Shown one piece after another: positions 16,689-25,754 of a DNA stretch of 64,000 nt. This DNA is from Bradyrhizobium lupini (GTDB lineage Bacteria > Pseudomonadota > Alphaproteobacteria > Rhizobiales > Xanthobacteraceae). Position numbers and translations under genes: made by a program. The stretch lies in contig NZ_CP162553.1 of assembly GCF_040939785.1 (NCBI RefSeq), forward strand, positions 7,273,001-7,337,000. Reading direction: 5' to 3'. The first letter of the stretch is position 1. Each line of letters starts with the position of its first letter. The notes beneath the pieces are model-generated. The model ran no database searches. It was not told where the DNA came from and saw only the letters and a program-made list of their open reading frames with translations.

Positions 16689-17502
16689 TCAGTCTTTCGC
16701 GCGCAGCCCCGCTTCGATGCGCTGGATCAGTTGCTCCCGCAGCGCAGGCACCACTTTTCCGAGAACGACGAAGGTGCGGACGATAGGCAAATACGGCTCC
16801 ATTGCCGCCGTTAGCTCCGCCAGAGACATGCCGGCCAGCCGCGCATATTCGGATTGCGCCGCCGCATTGGTCGCGCGCGGCCGCTCCGGATTGTCGGCTA
16901 TTTCCGGGCCGAGCTCGCACAGGATGACATGCAAGAACCCAAGATCGAGGGCGGCGGGCCCGCGCATCGCGAAGGTCCAGTCGACGAGCTTGGGGCCTTC
17001 CGCAGTCATGATCACGTTGCCGGGGCTAAGGTCGCAATGGCAAAGCTCGCCGCCGGTCGACAGGCAATCGATCAGGGTGAGGATGTCAGTGGCGACGTGC
17101 TTCGGGACCTTGCCGTCGTCGTGCCGCAACTCGCTCTCCATATACGCGCGCATGGAGGGGAGCTCCGGCGGTGGCGACGTCTTGTGAAGAGACATGGCCA
17201 GAGTCGCGATGATCGCGCCCGCCTGTTCGAACGTCACCGCGCCGGTCCGCGAGAGATGCCGCAGGGTCGGTCCGTCGAGGCGCTCCAGCACGATGCCGAA
17301 GCGCCCGTCCAGCGTCACCTCTCCCAACACCGCCGGCACGGGGGACGCCGGCGGCGTGCACGGCGCGGATCATGCGTACCTCGTGTCGGCCGAGCAGATG
17401 AGAGACGCCGGCCTTAAACAGCTTCACGACCTGACCGGGCGCCCAGGCGTAGGCCTCGGAGAAGGCGCCTTCACCGATCTTTTCCCCCAGCGATCCCTGC
17501 AT
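16689..17502 (-). pseudogene. Aminoglycoside phosphotransferase-like kinase, frameshifted
   Basis: This is a kinase-fold (APH/choline kinase) protein split into two frames. The N-terminal lobe starts at ATG 17502 (QGSLGEKIGEGAFSEAYAW, a glycine-rich loop, then QVVKLFKAG with the ATP lysine). The C-terminal lobe has the catalytic loop HCDLSPGNVI and the metal-binding DWT. The frames join if the five-G run at 17340-17344 is read as four, giving 813 nt and 270 residues. All catalytic elements survive, so the break is probably a homopolymer error or a very recent mutation. The substrate is unknown. plsY lies divergently 212 bp away. Confidence 0.75.
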
Positions 17503-17714
17503 GTCCGCTCTCCGCCGCGCAGATGAAACACCGGCGGCGAGAAAAAAGGAACCCTTCCCGTCGCGGGGGCAGCCGGACATTATCATCGCGTTTCAACCTG
17601 CAGAGACCTTCGATCGCAGTCGCAGCCTCGGGGCCGTGATCGGCCACTTGTGACGTATAGCGGTCAGACGAAGTCGGGGATAAAACAGCGTTCAGGAAAC
17701 TGGATCCAAAACCC

Positions 17715-18398
17715 ATGGCTTTTTGGACAGCGGGCGCGGTTGGGTTGTTGATCGCCTATCTCCTTGGCTCGGTCCCCACGGGCTATCTGGCGGGGAAGCT
17801 GCTCAGGGGCATCGACATCCGAAGGCATGGCTCCAAGTCCACCGGGGCAACGAATGTCTTGCGCACTCTCGGCAAAGGGCCTGCCTTGTTCGTGCTCGTC
17901 GGCGATGTGCTTAAGGGCGTGGGTGCCATCATCGTCGCGCGTTCGTTCTGCCCTTGGCTGTACGCGGAAATATCCCCGCCGCCGACAGCGTCTGATCTGC
18001 AGGTCTGGGTGCCATGGGCTGTTTGTCTGGCTGGACTTGCTGTGCTGTTGGGACATAGCCGATCGATCTGGCTGAACTTCACGGGAGGCAAGTCGGCTGC
18101 CGCGGGGCTCGGTGTGTTGCTGGCGATGTCTTGCCCCGTCGGATTGGGGGCTGCAGCCGTCTTTGGCCTCGTGCTGGCTATGACCAGGATCGTTTCCTTG
18201 AGCTCGATGCTCGCGGCGTTGACGGCAATCGTTCTTGTCTGCGCGGTCGAGCACCCATTGCCGTATCGGTTGCTGGTGATCGGAGGCGGCCTCTACGTGA
18301 TCATCCGCCATCGTGCCAACATCCAAAGGCTTTTGGCGGGAGCGGAGCCGCGTCTGGTTCGAAATGGCCAAGGTACGAAAGCGGAAGCGCAGGTTTAG
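17715..18398 (+). CDS. plsY: Glycerol-3-phosphate acyltransferase PlsY, cyanobacterial-like paralogue
   Basis: The 227-residue inner-membrane enzyme transfers acyl from acyl-phosphate to glycerol-3-phosphate, the first step of phospholipid synthesis. The three PlsY motifs are present in variant form: [27 protein letters not shown] and GHSRSIWLNFTGGKSAAAGLG. The wording (GKLLRGIDIR, GPALFVL, TRIVSLSSM, GLYVIIRHRANIQRLLAG) matches cyanobacterial PlsY as I remember it, much more than the resident alphaproteobacterial copy at 36484. About six membrane helices are predicted. Horizontal transfer is inferred. ATG 17715 lacks an obvious ribosome site. Confidence 0.88.
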   Translation: MAFWTAGAVGLLIAYLLGSVPTGYLAGKLLRGIDIRRHGSKSTGATNVLRTLGKGPALFVLVGDVLKGVGAIIVARSFCPWLYAEISPPPTASDLQVWVPWAVCLAGLAVLLGHSRSIWLNFTGGKSAAAGLGVLLAMSCPVGLGAAAVFGLVLAMTRIVSLSSMLAALTAIVLVCAVEHPLPYRLLVIGGGLYVIIRHRANIQRLLAGAEPRLVRNGQGTKAEAQV

Positions 18399-18499
18399 CA
18401 GACGACTTATTTGCCGCGCTTATTGAGGTGCAGCAACGCTCAGTTGTCGAACGGAGCTGAGCGATATCAATTCACAATAGCGAACCCAACGGAGGGAAC

Positions 18500-18595
18500 A
18501 TGGCCTTCAGATCAGCGAGCTTTGTCCTCAACGCTGGAACATGGGAGGCCAAGGTAGGAGACCGTCCGTTTCACGGTTATACTCATCCATACTGA
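18500..18595 (+). CDS. Possible 31-residue small ORF
   Basis: ATG 18500 is preceded by CGGAGGGAAC, an ideal ribosome site, and opens a 31-residue frame starting AFRSASFVLNAGTWEAKVGD and ending YTHPY. The peptide is protein-like but very short. It could be the remnant of a longer gene truncated after plsY. The only support is the ribosome site and composition. Confidence 0.22.
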   Translation: MAFRSASFVLNAGTWEAKVGDRPFHGYTHPY

Positions 18596-18762
18596 CCAGC
18601 GAAAATGGACAACTGAGGATCATCGAAGAAACGGTTGCAGTCGCAGCGCCCTGATCGTCTCGCGTGATCAGCCGAAGCGGGAGCGCATAGCGGAGGCGGC
18701 AGTTCCAGAAGCAACGCTTCCTCGCGCTCTCGTGCCCCGGCGCAGCGCGGCGCTTCTTCAGC

Positions 18763-18838
18763 GGTGCGTTGCAGAGCCGGGGCCCTGTCGCTGGTTGTAT
18801 TGTGTGGCTTTCTGGGTCCCGGCTCTGCGCAGCAACGC
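18763..18838. repeat. Large imperfect inverted repeat (REP-like)
   Basis: The left arm GCGTTGCAGAGCCGGGGCCC is complementary, with a few gaps, to the right arm around GGGTCCCGGCTCTGCGCAGC plus AACGC. The loop is about 30 nt. The transcript would fold into a long hairpin. Elements ending in the words 'CCCGGCTCTGCGCAGCA' are the kind of dispersed intergenic repeat found in bradyrhizobia. Confidence 0.55.
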
Positions 18839-18976
18839 TTGCGCGTTGCAGCGCGCCCGGGACACGCGAGCGCCCAAGACGGGCCAGAAAAAGCCCATTC
18901 AAGCTCCGTGACGTCCGCGAACTTACGACAGGAGAGCTAAGTTCAACTGCGCCAGAAAGCCGGCGGACGGGATGGA

Positions 18977-19531
18977 CTAACGCGTGCGTCCTGACCGCTT
19001 GAGATCGGCGACCTTAAACCTGTTGCCGGCGGCCAGACTGCTGCACAACCAGTGAGCCTTGTTTCGGTTGTCGCCCAGGAACGTCCTGGTTTCGACGCAG
19101 TCCAGGTAGGATTTGTGGGTGATGGTGTCTCGGCAGGTCGGCGAGAAAGGTCCGTAGTCTATGTTGCCGCCCGACACGCTGCATCCAACCCAGGGATCTT
19201 TGCCGCTTGGGAAGCTTGATGCACAGCCACCGTTGCAGCTGCTGGCGACTTTCTCCAGGCTGGCAATCCTCCCCATCACAGAACCCGGCGCATACGAAGG
19301 CGTTCGCGCGACTGACGTTTGAGCTGTTGAGGCAGTCCGACGCGGCGCAATTGTGTTTGCTCCTCGCTCCGACACGTGCGGCCTTGTCACCCGTTTCGGC
19401 GCGTCGACCGTGACGGGAGGAATCGTGGCGGCGGAGCCGGTTGGGATTTGCGACGCTGCCGGCGCGCACAGCAAGACGGTCGACAAGACAGCGATGGTTG
19501 AAGGCACGACAAGGCTTGATGAGAATCTCAT
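18977..19531 (-). CDS. Secreted cysteine-containing hypothetical protein
   Basis: The 184-residue protein has a signal peptide (RFSSSLVVPSTIAVLSTVLL, then CAPAASQ, cleavage near residue 28). A Pro/Thr/Arg-rich linker follows, then a C-terminal domain with six cysteines (SSCNGGCASSF, VGCSV, PTCRDT, LDCVET and WLCSSL) likely to form disulfides. ATG 19531 is chosen because GGAAGG sits 8 bp upstream; another ATG lies two codons earlier. It is probably periplasmic or extracellular. I do not recognise the family. Confidence 0.65.
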   Translation of the reverse strand: MRFSSSLVVPSTIAVLSTVLLCAPAASQIPTGSAATIPPVTVDAPKRVTRPHVSERGANTIAPRRTASTAQTSVARTPSYAPGSVMGRIASLEKVASSCNGGCASSFPSGKDPWVGCSVSGGNIDYGPFSPTCRDTITHKSYLDCVETRTFLGDNRNKAHWLCSSLAAGNRFKVADLKRSGRTR

Positions 19532-19727
19532 GACCATGTCCTTCCAAATCCGGACGGAAATTTCCGCCCGGCAAGTGCACGGTAACATACATTCGGGAGC
19601 GAGCAACCGAGGGTTGAAAAAAATCTGGCCATGACTCGCTGTGCCGAGCTCAGCCCTCGTGCCCAGCTCGCAGCGTAGCGTCACGTCCACGGGGCGCTGC
19701 TGCGTATCCGGACACGAGAGAGGGGCC

Positions 19728-19756
19728 AAAATAAAACGGGACCCGAAAGGGCCCCG
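19728..19756 (-). terminator. Intrinsic terminator of rpmG
   Basis: On the minus strand, CGGGGCCC-TTTC-GGGTCCCG (19756-19737) forms an 8-bp stem with one G-U pair and is followed directly by TTTTATTTT. It lies 25 bp after the rpmG stop. This is a textbook rho-independent terminator. Confidence 0.8.
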
Positions 19757-19781
19757 CAAAAGTCTTCTACGTTCCGCGATC

Positions 19782-19949
19782 TCACTTGATCTTGGCTTCG
19801 CGGAATTCGACGTGCTTGCGCGCCACGGGGTCGTACTTCTTCTTGACCAGCTTGTCGGTCATGGTGCGCGAATTCTTCTTGGCGACGTAGTAGAAGCCAG
19901 TGTCGGCCGAGGACACGAGCTTGACCTTGATGGTGACCGCTTTGGCCAT
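19782..19949 (-). CDS. rpmG: 50S ribosomal protein L33
   Basis: The 55-residue ribosomal protein reads [20 protein letters not shown] and continues through [20 protein letters not shown] to [11 protein letters not shown]. This is the zinc-free (cysteine-less) L33 form usual in alphaproteobacteria. It is monocistronic, with its own consensus-like promoter at 20010-20037 and terminator at 19728-19756. The ribosome site CTGAGGTT precedes ATG 19949. Confidence 0.97.
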   Translation of the reverse strand: MAKAVTIKVKLVSSADTGFYYVAKKNSRTMTDKLVKKKYDPVARKHVEFREAKIK

Positions 19950-20009
19950 GTTCAGAACCTCAGGAATGAAGGGAATCTGGAGCCGGCCAAATGGCCCGCG
20001 TTGGCCGGC

Positions 20010-20037
20010 AACCTAGCCAGAAACCGCCTGATGTCAA
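20010..20037 (-). promoter_or_regulatory. Housekeeping-type promoter of rpmG
   Basis: The minus strand shows TTGACA (20037-20032), a 16-bp spacer and TAGGTT (20015-20010), about 60 bp upstream of the rpmG start. The perfect -35 and AT-leaning -10 fit the vegetative sigma factor of alphaproteobacteria. It is the only promoter-like sequence between the 20074 gene and rpmG. Confidence 0.6.
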
Positions 20038-20073
20038 GATTTTAGGGCTCGAAAAGCACCCAAATCAGGCCGA

Positions 20074-21399
20074 TTACGCCTCGAAGAACCGGTTTTTGGG
20101 CCGAGGCAGGCCCAGATTCTCTCTCAAAGTGGACCCTTCGTACTCTTTCCGGAAAATCCCGCGGCGCTGCAGCTCCGGGACCACCTTGTCGACGAAATCG
20201 TCGAGGCCGGCAGGCAGGAACGGGAACATGATGTTGAAGCCGTCGGAGCCGCGCCCGACCAGCCATTCCTCCATCTGGTCGGCGATGGTTTTGGCCGTGC
20301 CGACGAAGGATAGCCCGCCATAGCCGCCGACGCGTTGGGCGAGCTGGCGCACCGTGAGCTTGTCGCGGGCCGCGAGGTCGACCATGCGCTGGCGACCGCT
20401 CTTGCTGGCATTGGTCTCCGGGATTTCCGGCAATTGCCCATCCGGATCGAAGCCGGAGGCATCCGTGCCGAGGATGACCGAGAGCGAGGCGATGGCGCTG
20501 TCGTAATGCACGCGGCTGTCGAGCAGCGCGCGCTTCTCCCTGGCCTCGTCGACGCTGTCGCCGACCACGACGAAGGCGCCGGGCAGGATCTTGAGGTGTT
20601 CGGGATCGCGGCCGACCTTCTCCATGCGGCCCTTGATGTCGGCATAGAGTTTCTGGCTGTCGGCAAGGCTGCCGCCGCCGGTGAACACGGCTTCCGCGGT
20701 CTCTGCGGCAAGCTGCCTGCCGTCCTCGGAGGCGCCGGCCTGTACGATCACCGGCCAGCCCTGGACCGGGCGGGCGATGTTGAGGGGACCGCGCACTTTC
20801 AGATATTTGCCCTGATGGTCGAGCACATGCATCTTCGCGGGATCGACGAACACGCCGCTTTCGACGTCGCGCACGAAGGCGTCGTCGGCAAAGGAATCCC
20901 ACAGGCCCGTGACGACGTCGTAGAACTCGCGGGCGCGCTTGTAGCGCTCGGCGTGCTCCATGTGGTCGTCGAGGCCGAAATTCAGCGCCGCATCCGGGTT
21001 CGAGGTGGTGACGATGTTCCAGCCCGCACGGCCGCCGCTGAGATGGTCGAGCGAGGCGAAGCGCCGTGCGACGTGATAGGGCTCGTCGAACGTGGTCGAG
21101 CCCGTCGCGATCAGGCCGACCCGCTCGGTGACCGCGGAGAGCGCCGACAACAGCGTGAAGGGTTCGAACGAGGTGACCGTGTGGCTGCGCTTGAGCGCAT
21201 TGACCGGCATGTTCAGCACGGCGAGGTGATCGGCCATGAAGAAGGCGTCGAACTTGCCGGCCTCGAGCTTCTGGATCAGCGTCTTGATGTGGCCGAAGTT
21301 GAAATTGGCGTCCGGCCAAGCCCCGGGATAGCGCCAGGCACCGGTGTGGATGCTGATCGGGCGCATGAACGCGCCAAGCTTGAGTTGCCGTTGTGCCAT
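20074..21399 (-). CDS. LLM class flavin-dependent monooxygenase (NtaA/SnaA/DszA family)
   Basis: The 441-residue FMNH2-dependent monooxygenase starts AQRQLKLGAFMRPISIHTGAWR. It shows the family marks DAFFMADHLAV, FEPFTLLSALSAVTERVGL, SGGRAGWNIVTTSNPDAALNFG and WPVIVQAGASEDGR. Relatives oxidise sulfonates, nitrilotriacetate, dibenzothiophene or similar compounds with flavin supplied by a separate reductase. ATG 21399 fits the family N-terminus. No partner reductase or transporter gene is adjacent, so the substrate is open. Confidence 0.93.
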   Translation of the reverse strand: MAQRQLKLGAFMRPISIHTGAWRYPGAWPDANFNFGHIKTLIQKLEAGKFDAFFMADHLAVLNMPVNALKRSHTVTSFEPFTLLSALSAVTERVGLIATGSTTFDEPYHVARRFASLDHLSGGRAGWNIVTTSNPDAALNFGLDDHMEHAERYKRAREFYDVVTGLWDSFADDAFVRDVESGVFVDPAKMHVLDHQGKYLKVRGPLNIARPVQGWPVIVQAGASEDGRQLAAETAEAVFTGGGSLADSQKLYADIKGRMEKVGRDPEHLKILPGAFVVVGDSVDEAREKRALLDSRVHYDSAIASLSVILGTDASGFDPDGQLPEIPETNASKSGRQRMVDLAARDKLTVRQLAQRVGGYGGLSFVGTAKTIADQMEEWLVGRGSDGFNIMFPFLPAGLDDFVDKVVPELQRRGIFRKEYEGSTLRENLGLPRPKNRFFEA

Positions 21400-21514
21400 C
21401 GCCCGGTGTCCGTTCTTGGTGTCGTTCCCGAAGACATAGGCACGCCGCGGAACTCCGCCATCGGGGGAGGTAGGAAGATTATTTTGTTTTTCGCGACGCC
21501 CTGAGCACATTCGC

Positions 21515-21541
21515 GTCATTCCGGGCCGCGCCCGGAATGAC
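21515..21541. repeat. REP-like perfect palindrome
   Basis: GTCATTCCGGGC (21515-21526), the loop CGC and GCCCGGAATGAC (21530-21541) form a perfect 12-bp hairpin. Words of the type 'GTCATTCCGGG...CCCGGAATGAC' are dispersed intergenic repeats in bradyrhizobia. It lies upstream of the 21399 and 21615 starts and could act as a bidirectional transcript barrier. Confidence 0.6.
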
Positions 21542-21614
21542 GGAGGAGTCCCATCGAACCGATCCACGGCTCACTCCGACCAAGCCATGACTTTCGCTCC
21601 CGAGGAGACCTTCG

Positions 21615-22175
21615 ATGGCAGGTGCAATGACCGTGGACGGGCGCATCGTCCGCATCGACCGGCCCATGCCCTGGGTCGGGCGGCTGCTGTCATTGCCGCT
21701 GCTGGCGGCGAGCTTCTATCTGCTGTGGAATGTCGCGCTCGGCCTGCGGCAGGATTTCTCCGGTTTTGGGCGGCTCGCCGATGATCTCATGCCGGTGGTG
21801 GTGTTCACGGGACTCGGGCTGCTCGTGGGCATCCCCGGAATCATCCTGCTCACCTTTCGCACCTTCGTCGTGCTGAACGAGACGCTGCGCCAGATCGTCA
21901 TCACCAGGCAGTTCGGCCCGCTGAATTTTCGCAAGCATCGCGATCTCGCCGATTATCATTTCATCAGCATTACCGACGACGACGATCCGGAGCTGACGAC
22001 ATATGATGTCAATCTCTGCGGCAACAAAGGGACCGAGCCGATCACGCTGATGAGCTTCACCAAGCGCGAGGAAGCCAGTCGCTTCGCCAGCGAGCTCGGG
22101 CGAGTGCTGAACCTTCCCGCGCGCGACTATGTCGGCACCGAGCCCGACGCGGACAATGCGGACGTCACGAACTGA
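21615..22175 (+). CDS. Hypothetical membrane protein with two TM helices
   Basis: The 186-residue protein has two hydrophobic helices in the first half (about 20-45 LLSLPLLAASFYLLWNVAL and 60-82 MPVVVFTGLGLLVGIPGIIL). A soluble C-terminal domain (RQIVITRQFGPLNFRKHRDL, then YDVNLCGNKGTEPITLMSF) follows. The arrangement resembles small bacterial PH-like membrane proteins, but I assign no function. ATG 21615 is preceded by a GGAGACC ribosome site. It converges on the NUDIX gene with no gap. Confidence 0.75.
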   Translation: MAGAMTVDGRIVRIDRPMPWVGRLLSLPLLAASFYLLWNVALGLRQDFSGFGRLADDLMPVVVFTGLGLLVGIPGIILLTFRTFVVLNETLRQIVITRQFGPLNFRKHRDLADYHFISITDDDDPELTTYDVNLCGNKGTEPITLMSFTKREEASRFASELGRVLNLPARDYVGTEPDADNADVTN

Positions 22176-22925
22176 TCAGCTCAAAATATCCTTCTGCATC
22201 TTGCCGCCGTAGAAATGGAAGAACGGCACCGGCGCATCGTGGCGGAGCGGGCCGGTGGCAAGGCGCGCGTCGAGCTCGTTGAGCACATTGCGCGTCATCG
22301 GATGCAGATCGGCGAGCGGCTTCGAGCCGAGCTCGACCCAGACCAGCTCGACAAGCTCGGCATCGGCGTGGATCACGCCGTCGACGCGATGGGTGATCGC
22401 GGAGGCGTCCGCCGTGAAGAAGCGCGTGTCGAACCGCTTGACGCGGCCGGGCGGGGTGATTGCGCGCGCGATCAGGAACAGGCTGGAGGGATCCGGCAAC
22501 AGGCCCGCATCCGCGAACGGCTTCCAGGCGCCTTCGAGTTTTGTCTTTACCTCGGCCTTGCGTCCGAGGCAGAGACCCGTTTCCTCGCAGGCCTCGCGGA
22601 TCGCGGCGATCGCCAGCGATTTTGCGCGGGAGGCCGGCGTCTTCGGGCTGCCCTTGGCGAGATTGGCTTCCAGTTCGGCGGTGATCGGCGCCGCGCATGG
22701 TACGCGATAATCGTCCTTGTCGACGCGGCCGCCCGGGAAAACGAATTTTCCGGGCATGAACACCACCTTGTCGTGGCGCTTGCCGACCAGGACTTTTGGA
22801 ATGGCTCCGCTGCGGTCGACCAGGATCAGTGTCGCGGCATCCCTAGGGCGGAAATAGGGATGATGATCGGCTTCCTTGCCCTCGTGGATCTTTGCCTTGT
22901 CGGCTGCCTGCGACGTATCCGTCAT
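22176..22925 (-). CDS. NUDIX hydrolase
   Basis: The 249-residue protein starts TDTSQAADKAKIHEGKEADH and continues RPRDAATLILVD. It has the PGKFVFPGGRVD strand and the core Nudix box residues AIREACEETGLCLG, with an insert between GGR and REACEE. This longer architecture is like NUDT19-type CoA/acyl-CoA diphosphatases, which cleave X-linked nucleoside diphosphates with Mg2+. The substrate is not deducible. ATG 22925 is preferred over an in-frame TTG at 22937. The neighbouring DUF983 gene is 33 bp upstream on the same strand. Confidence 0.9.
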   Translation of the reverse strand: MTDTSQAADKAKIHEGKEADHHPYFRPRDAATLILVDRSGAIPKVLVGKRHDKVVFMPGKFVFPGGRVDKDDYRVPCAAPITAELEANLAKGSPKTPASRAKSLAIAAIREACEETGLCLGRKAEVKTKLEGAWKPFADAGLLPDPSSLFLIARAITPPGRVKRFDTRFFTADASAITHRVDGVIHADAELVELVWVELGSKPLADLHPMTRNVLNELDARLATGPLRHDAPVPFFHFYGGKMQKDILS

Positions 22926-22958
22926 GTCCTCACCCAAACCACTACTTGTTTATTTTGC

Positions 22959-23399
22959 TTACACCGGCGGAATACCATCCGTCGGGTTCTCGTCAAACCC
23001 GTGCATGCGCAGAGCCCATTGCAATCCGACCACGGCTCCCTTCACCGGCTGCAGCAGTGCCAGCGAGGCGACGAAGGTGAAGGGCAGATAGGCCGCGAAG
23101 CTGATCCAGACCGGCGTCGTATAGTTGGTCTCGATCCACAGAATAGTCGGCACCACGATGTGCCCGACAATGACGATGACGAGATAGGCTGGCAAATCGT
23201 CGGCCCGATGCGGCGTGACATCGAGGCCGCAGACGGAGCAGTTATCCGCGGTCTTCAGGAAGGCGCGGAACAGCTTTCCCTCGCCGCAGCGCGGGCAGCG
23301 GCCGCGAAAGCCGCGCCTCATCGCAGCAAAGACGTCGCGCTTCTCGACGAGGCCGGTGTCGCGGGTCCAGATCTTCGGCGCCGTGCTCGTCGTCACCAT
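22959..23399 (-). CDS. DUF983 zinc-ribbon membrane protein
   Basis: The 146-residue DUF983 protein has a zinc ribbon formed by CPRCGEG (near residue 35) and CSVCGLD (near 54). Two membrane helices follow (LVIVIVGHIVVPTILWIE and ISFAAYLPFTFVASLALL). Its start overlaps the end of rnr by 7 bp, so it is translationally coupled to rnr and followed by the NUDIX gene. The family's function is unknown; some members sit near cytochrome oxidase genes, but not here. Confidence 0.9.
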   Translation of the reverse strand: MVTTSTAPKIWTRDTGLVEKRDVFAAMRRGFRGRCPRCGEGKLFRAFLKTADNCSVCGLDVTPHRADDLPAYLVIVIVGHIVVPTILWIETNYTTPVWISFAAYLPFTFVASLALLQPVKGAVVGLQWALRMHGFDENPTDGIPPV

Positions 23400-25747
23400 G
23401 CCTTGCCCTTCTGGCCCTTGCCCTTGCTTTTTCCCTTGGCCGTTTTCCCCTTGCCGGGCTTCTTCGGCTTGTCCGGCTTGCGCTTCTTGTCAGGACTGCG
23501 CCCGGGGTGCGCCTTGAACGAGCGGCGGCGTTGCGGACCGGAGGACCTGCGGCCCCGCGGTGCGGTCTCGCCGGACGAGGACAGCAGCTCGAAGCGCAAC
23601 GCGCCTGCGATCGGAGCCGCCTCGATCAGGCGGACGTCGACAACATCACCGAGCTGATGCATGGTGCCGCTGCGGGTGCCGACTAGGGCGTGGCGGCCCT
23701 CGTCATAGTTGAAATATTCCGTGCCGAGGGATCGGATCGGGATCAGGCCGTCGGCGCCGGTCTCGGCGAGCTTGACGAACAGGCCGGCGCGCGTGACGCC
23801 GGAGACGCGGCCCTGGAAGCTCGAACCGATGCGGTCGGCGAGGTGATGGGCGATCAGGCGGTCGACGGTCTCGCGCTCCGCTTTCATCGCGCGCCGCTCG
23901 GTCACTGAGATATGAGCTGCGACCTCGCTCAACGTTTCCGGCGTCTCGGTGTCGGGCAGCGCGCCTTCGCCGAGGCCGAGCGCGCGAACCAGCGCACGGT
24001 GCACGACAAGGTCGGCGTAGCGGCGGATCGGCGAGGTGAAATGCGCATAGCGGCGCAAATTCAGGCCGAAATGACCGTAATTCTCCGAAGAGTATTCGGC
24101 CTGTGCCTGGGCGCGCAGCACGACCTCGCTGACCAGCGGAAAGTGGTCGTGGCCTTCGAGCTGCGCCAGCACGCGGTTGAACAGAGCGGGGCGCAGCGCG
24201 CCGCCTTTCGCGAACGGAACGTCCAGCGTCGCCAGGAATTCCGCGAGCGCGTGGACCTTTTCCAGGGTCGGCTCGTCATGCACCCGGTAGATCAGCGGCA
24301 GCGACTTCTTCTCGAGCATCTCGGCTGCCGCGACATTGGCGAGGATCATGAACTCCTCGATCAGCTTGTGCGCGTCGAGCCTGTCGGGCACGACGACGCG
24401 GTCGACCGTGCCGTCGGGCTTGAGCAGGATCTTGCGCTCGGGCAGATCGAGATTGAGCGGATCGCGCTCGTCGCGCGCGCGCTTGACGCAGGCATAGGCG
24501 GCATAAAGCGGCCTCAGGATTGGATCGAGCAGGGGGCCGGTGGTGTCGTCCGGCCTTCCGTCGATCGCGGCCTGCGCCTGCGCATAGTTCAGCTTGGCTG
24601 CGGAGCGCATCAGGATGCGGTGGAAGCTGTGCGACCGTTTCCGCCCGTCCGGCGCGATGATCATCCGCACCGCGAGCGCGCCGCGCGGCTCGCCCGGCAC
24701 CAGCGAGCAGAGATCGTTGGAGATGCGCTCGGGCAGCATCGGCACGACGCGGTCGGGGAAATAGACCGAGTTGCCGCGATCGAGCGCATCGCGGTCGAGC
24801 GCGGTGCCCGGTCGCACGTAGAAGCTCACATCGGCGATGGCGACATCGACGATGAAGCCGCCCTTGTTGTTGAGATCAGGATCCGGCTGCGCGTGTACCG
24901 CGTCGTCGTGATCCTTGGCATCCGGCGGATCGATGGTGACCAGCGGCACATCGCGCCAGTCCTCGCGCCCCTTCAGATTGGCCGGCTCCGCCGCTTCGGC
25001 TTCGCGCTCTGCCGCGGGACGGAATTGCAGCGGGATGTCGTGCGCGTAGATCGCGATCAGGCTGATCGCCTTCTCCGACTTGACCGAGCCGAGCTTCTCC
25101 TTGACGCGGCCTGACGCCAGCCCAAAGCCGCGCGAGCGGATGATGTCGACGCTGACGAGATCGCCGTCCTGCGCGCCGTGCGTCTCAGTCGGGGCGATGT
25201 TCAGCTCGCGGTCGGCGGACTTCTTGTCGACCGGGATGATCCGTCCGCCGCCTTCGGGCAGGCTGCGGAAGACGCCGAGGATGCGGCTCTTGGTCTTGTC
25301 GAAAACCTTGATGATGTGGCCGCGATAGGCCGGGCCTTCGGTCTCGTCGGATCGCTCGACCCGCAGCAGCGCGCGATCGCCAACGCCGGCCGCGGTGCCG
25401 GGCTTCGGCCGGCGCGGCATCGTGATGAGGATCTTTGGCGGCTCGCCGCTTTCGACCTCGTCCCATTCAGTGGGGGAGGCGACCAGCTCGCCGTCGGCGT
25501 CGCGGCCGGTAATGTCGGCGACCAGCGTCGGCGGGAGGCTGTCCGGCTCTGAAATCGTATGGCGCTTTTTCTTGACGAGCCCGTCGTCGGCGAGCTCGCG
25601 CAGCATGCGCTTGAGCTCGATGCGGTCGGCGTTCTTCAGGCCGAACTCGCGTGCAATTTCGCGGGTTCCGACCTTTCCGGGATTTGCCTTGATGAAGGCG
25701 ACGATGGCTGCCCTGTCGGGAAAGCCACGGTCATTCTTGCGTTTCAC
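23393..25747 (-). CDS. rnr: Ribonuclease R
   Basis: The 784-residue 3'-5' exoribonuclease has an N-terminal winged-helix-like region (residues 10-62, ending DDGLVKKKRHTI). Cold-shock domains follow, then the RNB catalytic domain with D273, D279, D281 and D282 in IDPPDAKDHDDAVHA. An S1 domain begins near LADRIGSSFQGRVSGVTRAG, and the tail is Lys/Gly/Arg-rich. It degrades structured RNA and helps clear trans-translated mRNA. Only 7 bp separate it from topA upstream on the same strand, giving a topA-rnr-DUF983-NUDIX transcription unit. Confidence 0.96.
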   Translation of the reverse strand: MKRKNDRGFPDRAAIVAFIKANPGKVGTREIAREFGLKNADRIELKRMLRELADDGLVKKKRHTISEPDSLPPTLVADITGRDADGELVASPTEWDEVESGEPPKILITMPRRPKPGTAAGVGDRALLRVERSDETEGPAYRGHIIKVFDKTKSRILGVFRSLPEGGGRIIPVDKKSADRELNIAPTETHGAQDGDLVSVDIIRSRGFGLASGRVKEKLGSVKSEKAISLIAIYAHDIPLQFRPAAEREAEAAEPANLKGREDWRDVPLVTIDPPDAKDHDDAVHAQPDPDLNNKGGFIVDVAIADVSFYVRPGTALDRDALDRGNSVYFPDRVVPMLPERISNDLCSLVPGEPRGALAVRMIIAPDGRKRSHSFHRILMRSAAKLNYAQAQAAIDGRPDDTTGPLLDPILRPLYAAYACVKRARDERDPLNLDLPERKILLKPDGTVDRVVVPDRLDAHKLIEEFMILANVAAAEMLEKKSLPLIYRVHDEPTLEKVHALAEFLATLDVPFAKGGALRPALFNRVLAQLEGHDHFPLVSEVVLRAQAQAEYSSENYGHFGLNLRRYAHFTSPIRRYADLVVHRALVRALGLGEGALPDTETPETLSEVAAHISVTERRAMKAERETVDRLIAHHLADRIGSSFQGRVSGVTRAGLFVKLAETGADGLIPIRSLGTEYFNYDEGRHALVGTRSGTMHQLGDVVDVRLIEAAPIAGALRFELLSSSGETAPRGRRSSGPQRRRSFKAHPGRSPDKKRKPDKPKKPGKGKTAKGKSKGKGQKGKAW

Positions 25748-25754
25748 TTAGCCT

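Larger units (their letters stand above)
18399..18976. other. 578-bp gap with a palindromic repeat
   Basis: No convincing gene is present. It contains a possible 31-codon ORF at 18500 with a strong ribosome site and a large inverted repeat near 18763-18838. The remainder has Arg-rich frames typical of non-coding GC-rich sequence. Confidence 0.45.
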
